A stretch of 64,000 nt of DNA from contig NZ_CAJYGQ010000008.1 in NCBI RefSeq assembly GCF_913773635.1, forward strand, positions 1 through 64,000, given 5' to 3'. The position numbers were made by a program, and so were the translations under genes. Shown piece by piece: positions 63,124-64,000 of this stretch (position 1 is its first letter; each line of letters begins with the position of its first letter). Under the pieces are notes generated by a model. It made no database searches. It was given only the letters and a program-made list of their open reading frames with translations, and was not told the DNA's origin. The stretch is from an uncultured Mucilaginibacter sp. Its GTDB lineage: Bacteria > Bacteroidota > Bacteroidia > Sphingobacteriales > Sphingobacteriaceae.

Positions 63124-63507
63124 ATGGGTATGGAAGGTAAGCAAAAAACGATACTAATTGCAGATGACGACCAGGCTATTGTTGACTCCATGACGGCTAT
63201 ACTCGATCATTCGGGGTATGAGGTATTAAAAGTTTTGGATGGCACATCGGTGATGCAAGCTGTTAAAGCACAACCAGATTTGATATTGCTTGATATTCAG
63301 ATGCCGGGCCATGATGGGCAAGCCGTATGTAAGCAGCTTAAGCGCCAGGCTACCACTAAAGATATCCCGGTCATCATGGTTTCGGCCAGTATGGATGTGC
63401 GTAATAAAGCTGCACAGGCCGGAGCCGATGATTACCTTGAAAAGCCGTTCGACATGGATGTTTTACAACAAAAGGTATTTACGCTGTTAAACAAAGCTGC
63501 GCTTTAA
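63124..63507 (+). CDS. Single-domain response regulator (receiver only)
   Basis: A 127-residue protein. The acidic pair is in ILIADDDQAIVD, the phospho-acceptor Asp in LILLDIQMPGHDG near residue 55, and Lys in YLEKPFDMDVLQQ near 107. No output domain, so it is a CheY/Spo0F-like partner. Its kinase is not in the window. Start ATG 63124 (MGMEGKQK) or 63130 are both possible. Confidence 0.92.
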   Translation: MGMEGKQKTILIADDDQAIVDSMTAILDHSGYEVLKVLDGTSVMQAVKAQPDLILLDIQMPGHDGQAVCKQLKRQATTKDIPVIMVSASMDVRNKAAQAGADDYLEKPFDMDVLQQKVFTLLNKAAL

Positions 63508-63603
63508 AATCCTTTTCTATACCCTGCTTGTCTATAATTATGAGCTAATTACAAGTTAGCAACAGATATAATTGTTATCTTGCCAAGATTATAAACGTTG
63601 CGT

Positions 63604-64000
63604 GTGACTTTCAAAGACTTTAATTTTAATGAGCAGCTAACCGAAGGCTTGCTAAGCATGGGTTATAAAACGCCCACCGCCATACAACAAAGTGCTATAC
63701 CTGTTGTAATGGAAGGTAAGGATGTTATTGCTTGTGCACAAACCGGTACAGGTAAAACTGCTTCATATCTACTTCCTGTTTTAAATTTAATCGGTGAGCA
63801 TCCTAACCACCAAATTAAAGCTTTGATATTAGCTCCAACCCGCGAACTGGCCCAACAAATTGATCAGCAGGTTGAAGGCCTTGCATATTTTACCGAGATA
63901 AGTTCACAAGCCATTTTTGGTGGTGGTGATGGTATTGCCTATGAACAGCAACGCCGTGGAATTGACAATAAGGTTGACATTTTGATTGCTACACCTGGCC
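63604..64000 (+). CDS. DEAD-box RNA helicase, N-terminal part
   Basis: An open frame runs off the right edge. It shows the Q motif FNFNEQLTEGLLSMGYKTPTAIQQ, Walker A AQTGTGKT near residue 45, motif Ia APTRELAQQ and TPG at the edge. Start is GTG at 63604. It unwinds RNA, and the C-terminal half lies outside. Confidence 0.93.
   Translation, partial: MTFKDFNFNEQLTEGLLSMGYKTPTAIQQSAIPVVMEGKDVIACAQTGTGKTASYLLPVLNLIGEHPNHQIKALILAPTRELAQQIDQQVEGLAYFTEISSQAIFGGGDGIAYEQQRRGIDNKVDILIATPG

Overview
This 64 kb window reads as chromosome of a Bacteroidota bacterium, most likely a Sphingobacteriaceae member such as Mucilaginibacter or Pedobacter. Supporting signs are a 315-residue NusB, paired DUF3857 transglutaminase-like proteins, a DUF5686 protein, many lipoproteins, few Shine-Dalgarno sequences, and the Bacteroidota promoter box TAnnTTTG upstream of several genes. 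Genes are dense on both strands. I see no rRNA, CRISPR array, insertion sequence, prophage or integrase, so this is core-like chromosome with a few unusual regulatory and RNA elements.

Layout. 1-4.8 kb: a broken C-terminus, a basic-secretory-protein metallopeptidase, an ArgE-like deacetylase, a DUF72 protein and an MdlA-like ABC exporter. 5.1-9.5 kb: nusB, a DUF1573 lipoprotein and yajC, then a terminator, then a YbbR-like protein, coaE and an MBL-fold exonuclease. 9.8-15.1 kb: a MarR regulator, a large MG2/TonB-plug surface protein, a methyltransferase, an MpaB-like protein and an LprI-like protein. 15.1-18.5 kb: a minus-strand operon led by a GbsR/MarR regulator with a clear promoter-operator. 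18.5-32 kb: sulfatase, queG, a DnaQ-like exonuclease, two DUF3857 proteins, an NlpC/P60 lipoprotein, mutS, a SpoU methyltransferase and galK. 32-34.7 kb: several small orphans, a zincless Fpg/Nei glycosylase and a tRNA-like RNA gene with its own promoter and terminator. 34.8-41.9 kb: pirin, an SDR fusion, DinB, then hom-metX-metY preceded by a SAM riboswitch and a Cys/Met-rich leader ORF. 42-52.4 kb: an oxidoreductase, an M3 peptidase, a secreted nuclease, thioredoxin, cupin and pirin proteins and small membrane proteins, with palindromic and tandem intergenic repeats. 52.5-55.4 kb: a GT87-GT2-deacetylase glycan locus. 55.7-61.2 kb: a DUF5686 protein followed by an inositol-sphingolipid type cluster. 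61.3-64 kb: a TPR-like protein, a YitT protein, a response regulator and the start of a DEAD-box helicase.

How genes work together. metY, metX and hom make homocysteine precursors from aspartate semialdehyde. Their shared 5' leader carries two candidate sensors in series: a SAM-I aptamer and, nine bases after it, a 36-codon ORF ending in C-M-C-M-C-C-C-C. The genes from 58.3 to 61.2 kb (CDP-alcohol phosphatidyltransferase, DUF4833, FA2H/Scs7-like hydroxylase, Aur1-like PAP2) fit synthesis of hydroxylated inositol-phosphoceramides.

The strongest candidates for undescribed biology are the dual-sensor met leader and the roughly 111-nt tRNA-like RNA near 34.6 kb, whose extra arm is long and structured and whose anticodon arm is non-canonical.
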